Assembly (NCBI GenBank): GCA_003838065.1
Contig: QZAC01000013.1
Coordinates: 1-42,911 of the forward strand
Source of the DNA: Methanocalculus sp. MSAO_Arc2
GTDB taxonomy: Archaea; Halobacteriota; Methanomicrobia; Methanomicrobiales; Methanocorpusculaceae
DNA: 42,911 nucleotides
Reading direction: 5' to 3'
Position numbers and translations under genes: made by a program. Position 1 is the first letter of the stretch. Every line of letters begins with the position of its first letter. Below, piece after piece: positions 1 through 8,537 of this stretch. The notes beneath the pieces are model-generated. The model was not told the origin of the DNA, did no database searches, and worked only from the letters and a program-made list of their open reading frames with translations.

Positions 1-980
1 AAGGTTGATCAGTAGCCAGGGGGTGTTCCTATATAAAGGACCTTCACAGTGTCTCTATAATCGATTTTTGTTCATCCATCCATTATAGATATCGTGAGTT
101 GGCAAAAAACCGCCTGAAAACAAAGATATGAAGACACCGATCCTGTGAGGTTTGTGCGGATTGCGATTGGAGGGATCACCAGATGGGAATTGCCCGCGAT
201 GAGGATGCCATAATTCCAGGCCATGGATCTTCCTGTCATGCGGACAGTACATCCAGACGGTATGTGCGTACTCGCTCATCAAAACTGATCCAATTGAACA
301 ATTGCAGAAAGCCATGAGGGTATACATTCAGAGAATACCTTCGGGTCTTCAGATGTCCTGACCATATATATCCGGTATCGTCGATATCAATTACATACAG
401 CATTGCTCAGGAGTGCCAGTCAACTACATGCCCCTGAAGGAATGAGCGTATACACTCCTTTGGCTGGATTTGGTGGATCTACCTCTCAGGATAACAGACC
501 TCATACAAAAAGATGATCTATATGCGGGTTGTCTGAAAATCCCCCTGGTGCTGCCCCGATAATGCACCTGATGCTCTCTCCCCTGATCCGATACCAGCGT
601 AACCAATGCTTCTTTTCGCAATACATGAAGCATAACACTACCATAGAGTCAATTCCTGCTCTTGCACCAACTCATTTGAAATATGCCTCGTTTAAATATC
701 CTATTCTATTCTTCCTTGATGCCATATACCGGAAAAAAAACACCTGGTTCATACAATAAGATTCAAAATATTCTTTATTCATGGTATGTGAGGGGTTACT
801 ATCCGTCATCTATAAACCATATGATGCTATATGTTACAGATGAACAGTATCCACATATCTGATACCCGTGTAATCCGGTTCAACAACGGTGGGATGCTGC
901 TATCTGGAAACCTGAGCATACCTGTTTGGAAACTGAACTGAAAACCTTCAAGCACGTTGGAGAGAAATGGAGTAATTGAG
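1..980. other. gene-poor leading region, no recognised gene
   Basis: About 980 bases precede the first convincing gene. Several short open frames exist on both strands, for example minus 327-55, minus 633-424, plus 529-759 and a 55-codon minus frame 403-236. None shows a recognisable motif, a good ribosome binding site or a coherent continuation. AT content rises around 640-830. The region could hold decayed gene remnants or the regulatory region of the gene at 981. I see no tRNA, CRISPR-type repeat or insertion-sequence end in it. Confidence 0.5.
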
Positions 981-1949
981 ATGAGTGATCTGAGAGGTGC
1001 AGGGGTCAATACCGTAGAAGACCACAGAGAAGAGAGAAACACCGGAGAAGAAATAAGTCACAGGGAAGAGACAGACCAAAGAGAAGAGACAGTCAAAAGA
1101 GAAGAGACAGACCAAAGAGAAGAGACAGACCAAAGAGAAGAGACAGACCAAAGAGAAGAGACAGACCAAAGAGAAGAGACAGACCAAAGAGAAGAGACAG
1201 ACCAAAGAGACGAGGCAGATCAAAGAGACGAGGCAGATCAAAGAGAAGAGACAGACCAAAGAGAAGAGATAAGCCACAGAGACGAGGCAGATCAAAGAGA
1301 CGAGGCAGATCAAAGAGGAGAGACAGACCAAAGAGAAGAGACAGACCAAAGAGAAGAGATAAGCCACAGAGACGAGGCAGATAGGAGAGAAGAGATCTCA
1401 AAATACCGGAAATTCCGCAAAGTGGATGGTGCAACATATAGGAAAGTAAACCAGTTTCTGCGCAAGCACACCTATATAACTGCACGTGAATGGGCTATAG
1501 CACGTCTCTGCTCTGATTTCAAAACAACAGCTGGTGCAGAGATGACATTTATCGGAGAGAACCTTCCAGAACTTGTCCCATTTATGCAGGAACCCTATTC
1601 TCCACAGGCAGTGAACCAGGCACGCTCTTCTTTTAAACGGAAAGTCAGAAAGTCAGGGGCCACATTCTTCTATGGAGCAATGTGTGGTTTTTTCACTCTT
1701 GATGAGCTTGATGACATCCTCTTTGAAGCAAGTGAAATCGCCCGTTTTCTGCTTGAAGTTGAGGCCACTTCCCTTGATATAGATGACGAAATAGAGATAG
1801 AAGACCGGATCACCGAGATAATGAGAAAGCTCGGAGACTCTGCAAATGTTCTCCTGAAAGCACGTGCAGGAGAGAAAAACCCAGACATTATAGCCACAGA
1901 CACAAGTAAACTACCAGAAGAGGATGATGATGAATACGAAACAGGTTAA
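981..1949 (+). CDS. DUF5806-like archaeal protein with long N-terminal hexapeptide repeat
   Basis: The 322-residue protein has two parts. Residues 23-140 are 19 complete hexapeptide units plus a partial one, mostly EETDQR and DEADQR, highly charged. Residues 141 to about 300 form a globular helical domain with stretches such as TYITAREWAIARL, IGENLPELVPF and GATFFYGAMCGFF, which I recognise as resembling the archaeal DUF5806 family, whose function is unknown. The tail is acidic (EEDDDEYE). The ATG at 981 is preceded by GGAG at 968-971; an in-frame TTG at 957 is a weaker alternative. The R/E/D pattern with i to i+4 opposite charges would fit a long single alpha helix, which is inference. The last codons overlap the start of the phosphohexomutase gene, so the two are probably cotranscribed. 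The globular match is fairly secure; the repeat's role is unknown. Confidence 0.75.
   Translation: MSDLRGAGVNTVEDHREERNTGEEISHREETDQREETVKREETDQREETDQREETDQREETDQREETDQREETDQRDEADQRDEADQREETDQREEISHRDEADQRDEADQRGETDQREETDQREEISHRDEADRREEISKYRKFRKVDGATYRKVNQFLRKHTYITAREWAIARLCSDFKTTAGAEMTFIGENLPELVPFMQEPYSPQAVNQARSSFKRKVRKSGATFFYGAMCGFFTLDELDDILFEASEIARFLLEVEATSLDIDDEIEIEDRITEIMRKLGDSANVLLKARAGEKNPDIIATDTSKLPEEDDDEYETG
1047..1388 (+). repeat. in-frame 18-bp tandem repeat, 19 units
   Basis: Nineteen 18-bp units (consensus agagaagagacagaccaa) lie in frame inside the DUF5806-like gene and encode hexapeptides EETDQR, DEADQR, EEISHR, EETVKR and GETDQR. Six identical EETDQR units form a block at residues 41-76. 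A higher-order block (DEADQR twice, [E/G]ETDQR, EEISHR) occurs twice at residues 77-100 and 101-130, the second copy having one extra EETDQR. This indicates recent expansion by slippage or unequal recombination. Every unit keeps the reading frame. Confidence 0.95.
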
Positions 1950-3312
1950 AAAGGAACTTTTTGGAACCAATGGAGTCCGGGGAGTTGTCGGCGAGGATAT
2001 GACGCCCGATCTGGTAATGAAGATAGGATTATCCCTTGGAACGATGATACAGGGCAGAATCGCCCTTGGAAGGGATACCAGGACATCGGGAGAAGCCCTT
2101 GCAGCTGCAATGAGAGCAGGGCTGCTGGCATCTGGATGTGATGTTGTTGATCTTGGCATTCTTCCAACGCCTGCACTTCAGTACCTTGTGAGGGAGCACT
2201 ATGACGGTGGAGCAATGATTACCGCCTCACACAATCCACCTGAATATAACGGTGTAAAGGTCATCGAAAGCGATGGCACGGAGATGGATGATGAACGGAC
2301 AATACAGCTCGAATCACTCATATTCAGCGGAAATGTTACTTTCAAAAAATGGAACCATGTTGGAAGACTCACAAACGAGAGTCACCGGATCGAGGAGTAT
2401 ATTCAGGCAGTTGTTTCGCAATGTGAAGATGCGTGCTGCACAGGACTCTGCGTCGTCGTTGATCCGGGATTTGGACCCTCAGCAGCTACGACCCCGGAAA
2501 TCCTCCGGCGGATGGGTTGTACAGTCCACACAATAAACGGCCTTTTTGACGGCAGGTTCCCTGGAAGACTCCCTGAACCAGGTGCTGAAGAGCTTACCCT
2601 CCTCTCTGAGACAGTACGTGCAACAGGTGCGGACTTCGGTGTTGCCCATGACGGTGACGCAGACCGGGCGGTTTTTGTTGATGAAACTGGATCCTTCATA
2701 AATGAAAATGTGACGTTCGCAATGCTGGCACAAGAAGTCTGCCGGAAATCTCCCGGCATTGTTGTCACCCCGATCAGTACATCTGACGTCATCAAAGAGA
2801 TAGCTGATGAAAACGGATGCACAACCATTAAAACACCGGTGGGGAGCATCTATGTTGCACGCACTATGTTGAAATGTATCGCTGATGGCCATGCAGTTGC
2901 ATTTGGAGGAGAAGGAAACGGAGGGCTGATATTCCCATCCCACCAGTTCTGCAGAGACGGAGGGATGACGGCTGCTGCCATGGCCGCACTCGTAGCAGGA
3001 TCAGGCGAACGCATATCAATACTTGCAGAAACGATTCCTGCATATACTATGCTTAAGGAAAAAATATATACTGACAATCTATCGGGTCTTCTCTCACACG
3101 TACGATCGATTGCATCAGATCTCCACCTTGATGAGACAGATGGCATTCATATCAGGTGGGAGGATGCCTGGGCACTTGTCCGTCCATCCGGAACGGAACC
3201 CTTTGTGCGGATATATATTGAATCACGCGATCCTGCCCGTGCAGAAGATATACGGCAATTCCTTAAATCAAGTCTATATACACATACGCAGAAATCAACC
3301 ACCTCGCCCTGA
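1930..3312 (+). CDS. glmM: phosphohexomutase, phosphoglucosamine/phosphomannomutase family (GlmM-type)
   Basis: This enzyme interconverts hexose 6-phosphates and 1-phosphates, probably glucosamine phosphate for UDP-GlcNAc and surface glycan synthesis, in the cytoplasm. Four family signatures are visible, numbered from the ATG at 1930: the phosphoserine loop TASHNPP (Ser100), the Mg2+ loop DGDADR (241-246), the sugar loop GEGNGG (327-332) and the phosphate-binding RPSGTEP (418-424). The length, 460 residues, is normal for archaeal members. Three consecutive in-frame ATGs (1924, 1927, 1930) follow an AGAGG at 1919-1923; 1930 has the best spacing. The gene overlaps the preceding DUF5806-like gene. 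Archaeal members are often bifunctional or mis-named, so the exact sugar (GlcN, Man or Glc) is uncertain. Confidence 0.85.
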   Translation: MNTKQVKKELFGTNGVRGVVGEDMTPDLVMKIGLSLGTMIQGRIALGRDTRTSGEALAAAMRAGLLASGCDVVDLGILPTPALQYLVREHYDGGAMITASHNPPEYNGVKVIESDGTEMDDERTIQLESLIFSGNVTFKKWNHVGRLTNESHRIEEYIQAVVSQCEDACCTGLCVVVDPGFGPSAATTPEILRRMGCTVHTINGLFDGRFPGRLPEPGAEELTLLSETVRATGADFGVAHDGDADRAVFVDETGSFINENVTFAMLAQEVCRKSPGIVVTPISTSDVIKEIADENGCTTIKTPVGSIYVARTMLKCIADGHAVAFGGEGNGGLIFPSHQFCRDGGMTAAAMAALVAGSGERISILAETIPAYTMLKEKIYTDNLSGLLSHVRSIASDLHLDETDGIHIRWEDAWALVRPSGTEPFVRIYIESRDPARAEDIRQFLKSSLYTHTQKSTTSP

Positions 3313-3795
3313 AGATACATCATATCGGTAAAACCAAAATATTTTTTTCGATTGTCAGAGGCAGGATCTTTATCCTACAGTGTGAACCACTCCACACAAC
3401 AGGAGAGTTTCCTGATCAAAGAGCCACCGATAGGTATCAAGAGCGGTGTTCACCTGTGTTACCATATTTGTCTCGGGGTATGCCTGATATTTGAAGAAAT
3501 ATGCATATAATTCCCGGTTTGAAGATCAACGTATGCTATCAAGCTTTCAAGACAAATATACCCTCATGTGTTTTCTGCACTGAGAATGAAGATGCTGAAA
3601 ATATCGTTATTATGGCGATGTCCACCTCAACAAAAATACAAAGATAAACATATACGTGACGAACTTTTTCGAGAGTTTGATATAGCGACGGTGATAATCA
3701 ATGAGATTAATGAAGTACCAGTCAGTCCACAACCAAATAATAGGTGATTATTGAGATACTATAATCACACAGTGGTTATGTTGGAGGTGCACATC
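3313..3795. other. intergenic region, no recognised gene
   Basis: This 483-base stretch between the phosphohexomutase and acylphosphatase genes is AT-rich. It holds only short open frames, including a 48-codon plus frame from 3501 and a 53-codon plus frame 3586-3747 in another frame. A frameshifted relic of one gene is conceivable, but I recognise no family. A T-run at 3345-3350 shortly after the mutase stop could serve as an archaeal terminator. Confidence 0.4.
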
Positions 3796-4074
3796 ATGAA
3801 AACCATCGAACTGATGATTGCAGGAAGAGTGCAGAAGGTCGGGTTCCGGGCATGCGTCCGGCACATTGCAACGAGCCTGGGTATAACAGGGGAAGTAGAA
3901 AACCTCTCAGATGGCAGAGTCCGGGTACTTGCAACTGGAGAAGAGGTGATCCTGGAAAAATTCATTTCGATGGTCTATGGTTGTCCCCGTGCCATTATCA
4001 GGGATATTGAAGTACATGACTATATCACGACATTTTTCCCTGATTTCTCGATTAAAAGGATGATCTATCAATAA
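3796..4074 (+). CDS. acyP: acylphosphatase
   Basis: This is a 92-residue acylphosphatase, which hydrolyses carboxyl-phosphate bonds. It shows the family signature GRVQKVGFRACVRH at residues 10-23, with the phosphate-binding Arg18, and GEVENLSDG with the catalytic Asn36. The start at 3796 is set by GGAGGTG at 3783-3789; the longer in-frame start at 3751 would add 15 residues absent from the family. It ends inside the 3' end of the convergent cas1 gene (7-bp overlap), which suggests compact gene packing but not co-regulation. The biological substrate in archaea is unknown. Confidence 0.9.
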   Translation: MKTIELMIAGRVQKVGFRACVRHIATSLGITGEVENLSDGRVRVLATGEEVILEKFISMVYGCPRAIIRDIEVHDYITTFFPDFSIKRMIYQ

Positions 4075-5000
4075 ACAATCCGAAATTCAACTCCCTTTTC
4101 TAGAGACTGCAAATATGAATAGACATTGGTGTCGATGATACGCTGGTCAATCGTTGTATACAATTTTTCAAGGAGTCGTGTGACAAGCTTATCACCAAGT
4201 ACGCACCGGGTCTGGCTCAGTTCATAATCATCAGGACCGATGGATCCTGCCAGTTCAAAGACAACAGAATCAACCATGGATCGCTTCAGGGGCTCAATAA
4301 TATCATACACAAACCCTCCTGCTCCCTGGTGTAAAAGACCATGATCGGGATTTAGGTGTGCACCGATGAGGGCAACACATGCATTTCCAAAAAGCAGCGC
4401 ATATCCAAATGAGAGCATGGCATTGACAGGATCAAAGTGGGGGCGGCCTGTCCTCCTCCTAAACTCGAGTTCAGATGGGAGCATGCGGGCAATAATCTCA
4501 TAATACATATCCGCAACCAGTGTATGAACCCTGCGAATCTCTTCAATCCGCACGAGAAATTCAATTTCCTTTTGAGCCTGGAGAAGTATATCAAGCTCAC
4601 CACGATAAAAAATGCCTGATTCAAGAGACTGATCCAGTTCTTCCAGCCAGAGAAGTCGGGAACTGATTGATGATCGGACCAACTCAATAATATATTTATG
4701 TGGTGGAGTGGAGCTCTGGAGCCACCAGGTCTCTTCAGTTGTACTGGTCCCAAATGGCCTGAGGGTGCCAAGTGGTGTCCCATGGGCATCAAAAAATGAG
4801 ATCGATGCACCTCTCTCCAGCATACGATTGATTGTTGCTGTCTGGATTGTATGACCTCCTACAAGGAGGAGGTGGTTTATTTCATGAAGGGGATAGCTCA
4901 ATTGCTGAGAGCCTTTCTGTACATACAACAGACCAGGTGTTGATTTGATATGTGCACCATACCCCCAGATGACATGCCAGGGAACACTCATAGAATCCAA
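4068..5000 (-). CDS. cas1: stand-alone Cas1-family integrase
   Basis: The 310-residue protein has the Cas1 layout: a beta-rich N-terminal domain (to about residue 90), then an all-helical catalytic domain. Visible Cas1 features are FDPVNAMLSFGYALL (189-203), the metal-ligand His224 in HGLLHQG, and YDIIEPLKRSMVD (232-244) with Asp233/Glu236. The first catalytic glutamate is probably Glu153 or Glu154 in RIEEIRR, although its spacing to the following YY differs from E. coli Cas1. Cas1 proteins cut and join DNA ends, in CRISPR adaptation or, in casposons, in transposition. No cas2, cas4, effector gene, CRISPR array, PolB or HNH gene is nearby; the neighbours are acylphosphatase and archaemetzincin. 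The start is a TTG at 5000 with GGTG just upstream; ATG 4991 is the alternative. Confidence 0.85.
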   Translation of the reverse strand: MDSMSVPWHVIWGYGAHIKSTPGLLYVQKGSQQLSYPLHEINHLLLVGGHTIQTATINRMLERGASISFFDAHGTPLGTLRPFGTSTTEETWWLQSSTPPHKYIIELVRSSISSRLLWLEELDQSLESGIFYRGELDILLQAQKEIEFLVRIEEIRRVHTLVADMYYEIIARMLPSELEFRRRTGRPHFDPVNAMLSFGYALLFGNACVALIGAHLNPDHGLLHQGAGGFVYDIIEPLKRSMVDSVVFELAGSIGPDDYELSQTRCVLGDKLVTRLLEKLYTTIDQRIIDTNVYSYLQSLEKGVEFRIVY

Positions 5001-5111
5001 TGATCCACCCTCATGAATAGAATCAACTCATATTATCCTTTGTTCAGTGATTAATCTTTGGAAAAGAAATGGAAAAATATCATGGTACAACCACAGATAT
5101 CATGGTACAAT

Positions 5112-5642
5112 TTAAGAGCGGGGAAGGTGTTTTGTACAGTCAGGACAGAAATAACGTTCTTTCCGATCAAGCTCACGTACACTTTCCGGACTGTACATGA
5201 TGCACCCGGGATCCTCGCAGTGCTGAAGACCAAGGAGATGGCCAATCTCATGGGCTCCCTCCTTTGCGGTTCTCTCAATGATAAGATGGATGTCTTCTTC
5301 CAGTCCATAAAATTCATTCAGCATTCGGGCAGTTGATATCACAGCACTTCCATGGTATTGCCGTGCAAGCCCGAAGATAAAATCACATGATTCAACATAG
5401 ATATCATCTGGTATCACCAGGAGGAACAGGTCCTCTATACCATGCATCCGTTTGAAGAGATTGATCCGGTTGATGATCCGCCCTGCATCATACTGGCGCC
5501 GTATTCTATGGTATCCTTCCAGTGGAAAGTGATCCCCCAGGATAAGTTTTACCGGAGTGCCGATTGCTTCAGAAAGAGTTCGCTGTACTGGAAGCTGGAT
5601 ACCATCAACAGATCGGTAATCCCAATAGATCACAATCCCCAT
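5112..5642 (-). CDS. amzA: archaemetzincin zinc metalloprotease
   Basis: This is a predicted archaemetzincin, an aminopeptidase-like metzincin family of unknown physiological substrate. The sequence shows the extended zinc motif HEIGHLLGLQHC at residues 131-142, Cys147, a Met four residues later (CIMY), and a second zinc site CPDC at 166-169, all diagnostic. The length of 176 residues is typical. ATG 5642 is chosen because family members begin close to the IVIYWDYR strand; an in-frame ATG at 5675 would overlap the divergent UPF0146 gene. The two divergent start codons are only 15 bp apart. A TATA-like TTTATA near 5667-5673 inside the neighbouring gene would give an almost leaderless mRNA, which is inference. 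Confidence 0.92.
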   Translation of the reverse strand: MGIVIYWDYRSVDGIQLPVQRTLSEAIGTPVKLILGDHFPLEGYHRIRRQYDAGRIINRINLFKRMHGIEDLFLLVIPDDIYVESCDFIFGLARQYHGSAVISTARMLNEFYGLEEDIHLIIERTAKEGAHEIGHLLGLQHCEDPGCIMYSPESVRELDRKERYFCPDCTKHLPRS

Positions 5643-5657
5643 ACCTGTAAATAGGAA

Positions 5658-6071
5658 ATGAACGGGTATAAACATATTGAAGAAAGTATCGGTCGATATA
5701 TTGGAAAATACTACAAAAATGTAGTTGAAGTTGGGTTTGGCGGCAATATCACTGCCGCTTCGATAATTCAGAATATGGGGGGATCAGTCCTCTGTATCGA
5801 CATACGTTCGTATCCATTCATCAGGACAATACCATCTGTTACCGATGACATTGCAGATCCTGATCTCTCGTTGTATATGGGATCAGACTGCATCTATGCA
5901 ATCAGACCAGGTATTGAGATGGTACCTCATCTCATCGCAATTGCAAAGACTGCGGGATCAGATCTCATCGTCTATCATCTCGGGTGCGAAGTGTACCGGG
6001 ATGGTGGAGCAATCATCGATTGTGGCGTAATCCTCCACCGCTATGTAACCTCAGAAAGAGAACAGGGTTGA
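5658..6071 (+). CDS. UPF0146 family protein
   Basis: A 137-residue archaeal protein of the UPF0146 family. It has a degenerate Rossmann-like opening, VVEVGFGGNITAASII (residues 23-38), resembling motif I of SAM-dependent methyltransferases, then a DIRSYP segment and a hydrophobic strand LIVYHLG. Family proteins have no established function that I know of. The start has AGG immediately upstream and lies 15 bp from the divergent archaemetzincin start. The 3' end overlaps the convergent rfcL gene by 21 bp. The family call is from remembered family pattern; a methyltransferase-like fold is inference. Confidence 0.75.
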   Translation: MNGYKHIEESIGRYIGKYYKNVVEVGFGGNITAASIIQNMGGSVLCIDIRSYPFIRTIPSVTDDIADPDLSLYMGSDCIYAIRPGIEMVPHLIAIAKTAGSDLIVYHLGCEVYRDGGAIIDCGVILHRYVTSEREQG

Positions 6072-7427
6072 CTGACTCCCGGACCGCTTCTTTTCTGGAG
6101 ACTGATCATGTACCTCTTTTTGCGTTTCCTGCTTCACTTTTCCGGACGTAAGCTTTTTCTTTTCTTCTTCTTTTGCCCGTTTTTCTTCTTCCTTTTCCCG
6201 TTTCTCCATGTCTTTAATGACAGAGCCTGCCCGCACCCGGTCATTGATCAGAAGTGCGAGCTGCTCGGTGTCGAGATTAAGCGATCGGACAAAGAATTCA
6301 GGGTTTTGATCTGCAAGAATACCGATAGGAGTGAGATATTCCTCAGCAACAATTTTTTCCGGGATCTGAAAGGTTTCTGAACAACGGATGAAAAGAGAGC
6401 GGCGGATCATCTTCAGTCTGCGCGCACGCCCCATATGTTTCCAGCGATCAGGGGGTGAGATTTTTGGCCGGTGACCGGTGCCGGCAGATGCACCGGCAGT
6501 GCCGATAAGCATGATTGCAGATGCATACCTCCAGAGTGTATAATATTGCCTGCTGAATGTCCTTCCCAGATAGAGATCTGCCTGTGAAAGGAACCTGAGG
6601 GAGAGGGCCCGCCGCTTTACATCCCGGTGCTGGGAGGCAGCAGCCTCAAGCCACTGGACCTGGGTATCCGGGCTGTCTTCAACCTCACGGGAAAGCCCAA
6701 GCAATACCTTGTCCTGGGTTGATCCTGAGATCGTTTTTGCGACAAGGTCGAAGATGCTGGACCGGGCATCTTTCTGCATGCCATGGAGATCATAAAGAGT
6801 TATTCGCTCTTTATTGACAGCCGACCCATACAGCATGTTCAGGGCAGATCGGATATCCCCGCGTGCAGCTTCAGCTATGGTAAAAAGCGCTTCATGATCA
6901 CACTCCAGACCCTCGGATGCACAGATCTGTTTGAGATAGGGAACAAGTGATCGGGCAGGTATCGCACGAAACTGGACCTCGGTGCAGAGCCGCCTGATCT
7001 CTGGTGCAACACCATAAGCATCGTTTGCAGTGAGCAGAATCGGTTGTTTTGAATGCCGGATGATCTCCACAATCGCCTTTGCACCTCCACGGTCCGCAGT
7101 ACCTTCCAGGTTGTCTGCCTCGTCAAGAAGGATCAACCGTCTTTTCGCACCAGAGAGGCTTGCGGTCGTGCTCGAACTTCCTGCAATACGCTCAATAACC
7201 CCTTTGGTACGTTGATCGCTTGCATTCAGCTCGATGATCTCCCACTCAAAATCACGAGCAAGCGCATAGGCGGCAGACGTTTTTCCAATGCCCGGCTTAC
7301 CATAGAGAAGTATCGGTTTTTTCTCTGGATTCCAGTCATTTGCCCAATCAAAGATTGCATGCACTGCCTGGGTATTGCCAATGATGTCTGCAAGTTTTTT
7401 CGGCCGGTACTGCTCCGCCCAGTCCAT
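6051..7427 (-). CDS. rfcL: replication factor C large subunit
   Basis: This is the large subunit of the archaeal clamp loader, which opens the PCNA ring and loads it at primer-template junctions. The AAA+ ATPase module carries Walker A GKPGIGKT (43-50) and a DEAD Walker B (102-105). The middle contains the sensor and lid regions, and the C-terminal domain ends in a Lys/Glu-rich tail (roughly 410-450). The last seven residues, QSTLFSF, are a PCNA-interacting PIP box. The length (458) is normal for RfcL. The small subunit gene is not in this window. The start is ATG 7427, and the gene is divergent from mmp2 with a 110-bp intergenic region; it ends overlapping the UPF0146 gene. Confidence 0.95.
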   Translation of the reverse strand: MDWAEQYRPKKLADIIGNTQAVHAIFDWANDWNPEKKPILLYGKPGIGKTSAAYALARDFEWEIIELNASDQRTKGVIERIAGSSSTTASLSGAKRRLILLDEADNLEGTADRGGAKAIVEIIRHSKQPILLTANDAYGVAPEIRRLCTEVQFRAIPARSLVPYLKQICASEGLECDHEALFTIAEAARGDIRSALNMLYGSAVNKERITLYDLHGMQKDARSSIFDLVAKTISGSTQDKVLLGLSREVEDSPDTQVQWLEAAASQHRDVKRRALSLRFLSQADLYLGRTFSRQYYTLWRYASAIMLIGTAGASAGTGHRPKISPPDRWKHMGRARRLKMIRRSLFIRCSETFQIPEKIVAEEYLTPIGILADQNPEFFVRSLNLDTEQLALLINDRVRAGSVIKDMEKREKEEEKRAKEEEKKKLTSGKVKQETQKEVHDQSPEKKRSGSQSTLFSF

Positions 7428-7537
7428 ACCTGATCTATTCGGGTGAGAGACAAAATATGTTGCGAGACGAAATCATAGAACAAATACATTATCTCAGATG
7501 AGACAGAAACAATAATAAGACGGTATTGGTGTTTATT

Positions 7538-8536
7538 GTGGCAAAAAAATGCTCCACTCAATCAGTCGCAACTGCGGTGCGGGAATACGAGGGCGTAACT
7601 CGAAAACATGCAATAGGCGGGGTTGTACATTCCCTGCAGCAGGATTCTGCCAATGTGCTTGCGTCCTTTGGGGAGGATGCAGCGGTAATCCAACAGGGAG
7701 AGAGGGCTCTTCTCCTTGCCGCTGATGGAATATGGAACAAATTGATGGAGGCAGATCCGTACTGGGCAGGATTCTGTGCAGTACTTGTCAATATCCATGA
7801 CATTGCCGCAATGGGAGGAGAGGCTCTCGCGCTCGTTGATATCCTTTCATATTCAGATGACGAACTGATGCATGAAGTAACCCGTGGGATGGCAGACGCG
7901 GCAAACCGCTTTGGAGTACCAATCGTTGGCGGCCACCTCCATCCAAACACACCATATAATGTCATCGATGTAGCAGTGCTTGGAACAGCACGTCTTGACG
8001 CAGTCATTTACAGCGACAGGGCTGAGAATGGTGATGCCGTCATTACCGCAATCGATCTGCAGGGGCGTGTCCATCCATCATGCGCGATGAACTGGGACTC
8101 GGTCACCATGAAGACCGGAGAGGCGCTCAGGGCTCAGGTGCAGGTGATGAAAGAGCTTGGAGAGGAGCAGCTGGTAACCGCTGCCAAGGACATCTCAAAC
8201 CCCGGGATTATCGGAACACTCGGGATGCTCCTTGAAGTAAGCAGGAAAGGAGCCACAATCGATCTCCATGCAATCCCGATGCCGGACCTTGCGGCTCATG
8301 GTATAACATTTGAACACTGGGTGCGGATGTACCCGGGCATGGGTTTCATTCTCACCGCCAGCCAGGACAATGTGGATGAGATATGCAAGCGTTTCCGGAA
8401 AGTCGGTATGGCTGCACAGGTGATAGGGACGATCAACGATTCACGGGAACTCACTGTTACGTATCAGGGTGATGCATCAGAAGTATTTGATTTTTCAATA
8501 GATGGGATCATGGGGCCCTCAAACTGGTGCAGATAA
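7538..8536 (+). CDS. methanogenesis marker protein 2 (PurM/AIR synthase-like ATPase)
   Basis: The protein belongs to the PurM/SelD/HypE ATP-binding superfamily and matches the group known as methanogenesis marker 2, found essentially only in methanogens and relatives. Its biochemical role is not settled; the fold implies an ATP-dependent step using a small metabolite. Visible features are SFGEDAAVI near the N-terminus, VNIHDIAAMGG with the conserved Asp, and KDISNPGIIGTLGMLLE. The start is uncertain: GTG 7538, preceded by GGTG, is preferred over TTG 7526. The stop is one base before the mtxX ATG, so the two genes are coupled. The ORF is intact. Confidence 0.85.
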   Translation: MAKKCSTQSVATAVREYEGVTRKHAIGGVVHSLQQDSANVLASFGEDAAVIQQGERALLLAADGIWNKLMEADPYWAGFCAVLVNIHDIAAMGGEALALVDILSYSDDELMHEVTRGMADAANRFGVPIVGGHLHPNTPYNVIDVAVLGTARLDAVIYSDRAENGDAVITAIDLQGRVHPSCAMNWDSVTMKTGEALRAQVQVMKELGEEQLVTAAKDISNPGIIGTLGMLLEVSRKGATIDLHAIPMPDLAAHGITFEHWVRMYPGMGFILTASQDNVDEICKRFRKVGMAAQVIGTINDSRELTVTYQGDASEVFDFSIDGIMGPSNWCR

Positions 8537-8537
8537 C

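Noticed and set aside
1047..1388. CRISPR-like array
   Set aside because: The units are contiguous 18-bp tandem repeats without spacers and stay in frame inside a gene.
948..1485. Hydrophobic minus-strand frames rich in Leu, Phe, Ser and Cys across the repeat (948-1367 and 1093-1485)
   Set aside because: They are the antisense reading of the 18-bp repeat, which is open in several frames because the unit is a multiple of three. The plus-strand frame continues into a conserved domain, and the antisense ones do not.
3313..5700. Casposon around the cas1 gene
   Set aside because: No PolB, HNH nuclease or clear terminal inverted repeat is present, and neighbours are ordinary archaeal genes.
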